Assembly: GCA_946404705.1 (NCBI GenBank)
Contig: CAMJES010000123.1
Location: 1-6,761 of the forward strand
From: an uncultured Ruminococcus sp.
GTDB lineage: Bacteria > Bacillota > Clostridia > Oscillospirales > Ruminococcaceae
Length of the DNA: 6,761 bases
Direction: 5' to 3'
The notes under the pieces: model-generated
What the model was told of the DNA's origin: nothing
Seen by the model: only the letters and a program-made list of their open reading frames with translations
Database searches by the model: none
Shown: one piece after another, positions 5,154-6,761 of the stretch
Position numbering within the stretch: position 1 is the stretch's first letter
Layout: every line of letters begins with the position of its first letter
Position numbers and translations under genes: made by a program

Positions 5154-6542
5154 TCAATTACTCTCCTTTTCAAGCTTTATCCTCTCATATTCCTTCAAGG
5201 CTTCATCATAGCTGCAACGCGACAGCTCCATAATCGCCGTGACCTTCGACTTCAAGCCGTTCTGCACAAGCTTAACGCTATTTTCGATAAGCGTGTTCTC
5301 GTCCGTGATTATGCCATCCTGCCATAAAACTTCCGCGGAAAAATCCGCCGTTTCAATGTCGCCGAGATATACCCCGAGCGCCGCGATCTCACGCGCAAGA
5401 CCTGCAATAGCCTTGCCGAGCGCGTTCTGCTGCGCCCTTATCGTAACGGCAGTCCTGCTGTCACGGGAGATTATCTCCGTTGCAGTCTTTACCCCCTCGT
5501 TCACATCGAACGAGAACGTCCCCGAGGAAAGTCCCGTCTGAAAACAGAGTATGTTTAACAGCGCATTTATCGCCTTTATATGCTCGTCAACGCGCAGCTC
5601 CACCGTGTTGTCGGTTATCTTCAGCTCGCTCTCCTCATCGCATTTCAGCGCAACATAAGCCTCATCGTCAGCGTCAAAATATTGCCGCTGCTCGCCCGTT
5701 GCAATGTCCACAACCGTCTGAACGCAGCTGCTCGGAACAATTATGCGCTTCTTGCCGAGAATGAACTCTCGCGCAAAGCTGTCGAACGCAACATCGAGCG
5801 CACGGAGAGTATCCGCAGCATTTGCATAAACCGAAATTCCCAGCGGCAGATTCGGATAAAGATTGTTCGCCCCGAAAACCCTGAAAACCGAGAATAAATT
5901 CTCCGTCACCCCGTCATAAACTATCTTCGGCATAAGCTCGGGATAACCTGCGGAAAGCGAACATTCCGAAGCCGTGCCGCCGTCCTTTGCGCAGAAAAGC
6001 CTATGCTCCGAAACCGCATTGCCGCCCTCAACTCCACGCCGTTCATATAAGGTGTACCGCTGACCGTTTTTCACCGATACGCTCTTAAAGCAAGCCGAAG
6101 TTACCCCACTTTCATCCCATTCAAGCGGTATAAAATTTCCGCAGGGAACGCAGTCGATCGCGATCTTCCCCTTGCTTATGTACGGTCGGAATACGCAGCC
6201 GCCCGTTGCGAATGCATAAGGCAAACGCTCGGTCAAACGCTCAAAAAAGCCGCTTTCTTCAAACACCCTCCGGACGTATTCCCCGACCGCCTTGTCGGAA
6301 TAAACCAGCTTCGGTCGCTCCGCCATGACCCCTGCGGCAAAACGGTCGCACAGCACCTTCGCCGTCCCGAGCATATTCATTTTCCTGCTGCCGCCACGGT
6401 ATAACCCCGACTTCTTGACCGTTTTCCAGTCGGGGTCGCCGCCGTATATCCTCCGCCAAGTATCCGCCGAAGCGTAATACTGCCGAAGCTCCGCACCGCC
6501 GCTGCCGCCGAACAGCTTTTTTACATCATCAATTTCTCCCAT
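5154..6542 (-). CDS. Phage portal protein, A118/SPP1 gp6-like
   Basis: A 462-residue protein forming the dodecameric ring at the capsid vertex through which DNA is packaged and ejected. The length is normal for the family. Recognisable segments are the N-terminal RIYGGDPDW (31-39), the NMLGTAKVLCDRFAAGVMAE region (56-75), the wing containing YAFATGGCVFRPY (109-121), FGANNLYPNLPLGISVYANA (223-242), and the strongly conserved FSFDVNEGVKTATEIIS (343-359), the hallmark of A118-type portals. A C-terminal helical part ends ELSRCSYDEALKEYERIKLEKE (439-460). The ATG overlaps the terminase stop by one base (TGATG), with GGAGG 6 bases upstream. The gene is followed directly by the scaffold, without the minor head (MuF/gp7-type) gene commonly found there. 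Confidence 0.94.
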   Translation of the reverse strand: MGEIDDVKKLFGGSGGAELRQYYASADTWRRIYGGDPDWKTVKKSGLYRGGSRKMNMLGTAKVLCDRFAAGVMAERPKLVYSDKAVGEYVRRVFEESGFFERLTERLPYAFATGGCVFRPYISKGKIAIDCVPCGNFIPLEWDESGVTSACFKSVSVKNGQRYTLYERRGVEGGNAVSEHRLFCAKDGGTASECSLSAGYPELMPKIVYDGVTENLFSVFRVFGANNLYPNLPLGISVYANAADTLRALDVAFDSFAREFILGKKRIIVPSSCVQTVVDIATGEQRQYFDADDEAYVALKCDEESELKITDNTVELRVDEHIKAINALLNILCFQTGLSSGTFSFDVNEGVKTATEIISRDSRTAVTIRAQQNALGKAIAGLAREIAALGVYLGDIETADFSAEVLWQDGIITDENTLIENSVKLVQNGLKSKVTAIMELSRCSYDEALKEYERIKLEKESN

Positions 6543-6714
6543 CAGATCCCTCCATGATCAATAAAGTTTTTCATCAGCGTTTCCGTTGAGTATTCCTGCG
6601 CGTCAAGGCTGTCAATGTTAACGCTGCCGTTGTCAAGACGGATACCACTGCCGTCCTCCGCCCAAACCGCCTCGGAAAACGCCGATATCGTGTGAACGCA
6701 GGAGCGCATTACAG
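6542..6714 (-). CDS. Terminase large subunit, C-terminal end (partial, truncated by adapter)
   Basis: The last 56 codons plus stop (first complete codon at 6712) of a frame ending TGA at 6544-6542, overlapping the portal start. The translated end contains SCVHTISAFSEAVWAED and then NIDSLDAQEYSTETLMKNF, resembling the C-terminal 'D..DA..Y' region that closes the nuclease domain of A118-like large terminases. Position immediately upstream of the portal is the standard one. The ATPase (Walker) and catalytic nuclease residues lie outside the window, so identification rests on this tail and on context. The frame is open through the adapter sequence at 6715-6761, so residues read from there are artificial. 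Confidence 0.8.
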
Positions 6715-6761
6715 AGATCGGAAGAGCGTCGTGTAGGGAAAGAGTGTAGATCTCGGTGGTC
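6715..6761. other. Illumina TruSeq adapter sequence (assembly artefact)
   Basis: The final 47 bases start AGATCGGAAGAGCGTCGTGT and continue as the reverse complement of the standard Illumina TruSeq universal (P5) adapter, without a mismatch to the adapter as I know it. Real phage sequence ends at 6714. The bases were probably added by read-through of short inserts that were not trimmed before assembly. They have no biological meaning. Confidence 0.98.

Noticed and set aside
1..6714. CRISPR array, tRNA genes, insertion sequence or attachment site
   Set aside because: No regularly spaced direct repeats, tRNA-like cloverleaf or transposase-like frame is seen, and nearly all bases are used by phage structural genes.

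Overview
The window is the head and tail-adhesion module of a tailed double-stranded DNA phage or prophage. Every real gene lies on the minus strand, so it is transcribed from the right edge to the left. In transcription order the genes are: the last codons of the terminase large subunit (6542-6714); an A118/SPP1-type portal (5154-6542); a short acidic scaffold-like protein (4798-5151); an HK97-fold major capsid protein (3895-4752); a head-tail adaptor (3471-3857); a minor-capsid/head-closure protein (3119-3469); a tail-terminator or neck protein (2739-3122); a distal tail protein, Dit (1877-2734); a Gp37-like tail hub protein (782-1876); and the N-terminal 253 residues of a receptor-binding or fibre protein that runs off the left edge (1-759). 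Stop and start codons overlap or lie within about 45 bases of each other. No promoter or terminator is visible, so this looks like one late operon.

The Shine-Dalgarno sites are strong (GGAGG type), the gene families are those of phages of low-to-mid GC Firmicutes, and base composition looks close to 50% GC by eye. The proteins contain many cysteines. Together these suggest an anaerobic gut-type Clostridia host (Oscillospiraceae or Lachnospiraceae-like), but the host is inference. The genetic code looks standard.

Three things stand out. First, the neck protein is followed directly by Dit. The tail-tube protein, tail assembly chaperones and tape measure that separate these genes in a normal siphovirus are absent, so the module as seen would join a head connector to a siphovirus-type adhesion hub with no tube. 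Second, the head-tail adaptor lacks a canonical start codon where one is expected: a perfect ribosome binding site is followed 9 bases later by ACG, and the codons after it read like a typical N-terminus of the family. Third, the last 47 bases (6715-6761) are Illumina TruSeq adapter rather than biology, so the right edge is an artificial contig end that truncates the terminase and adds false residues to it.
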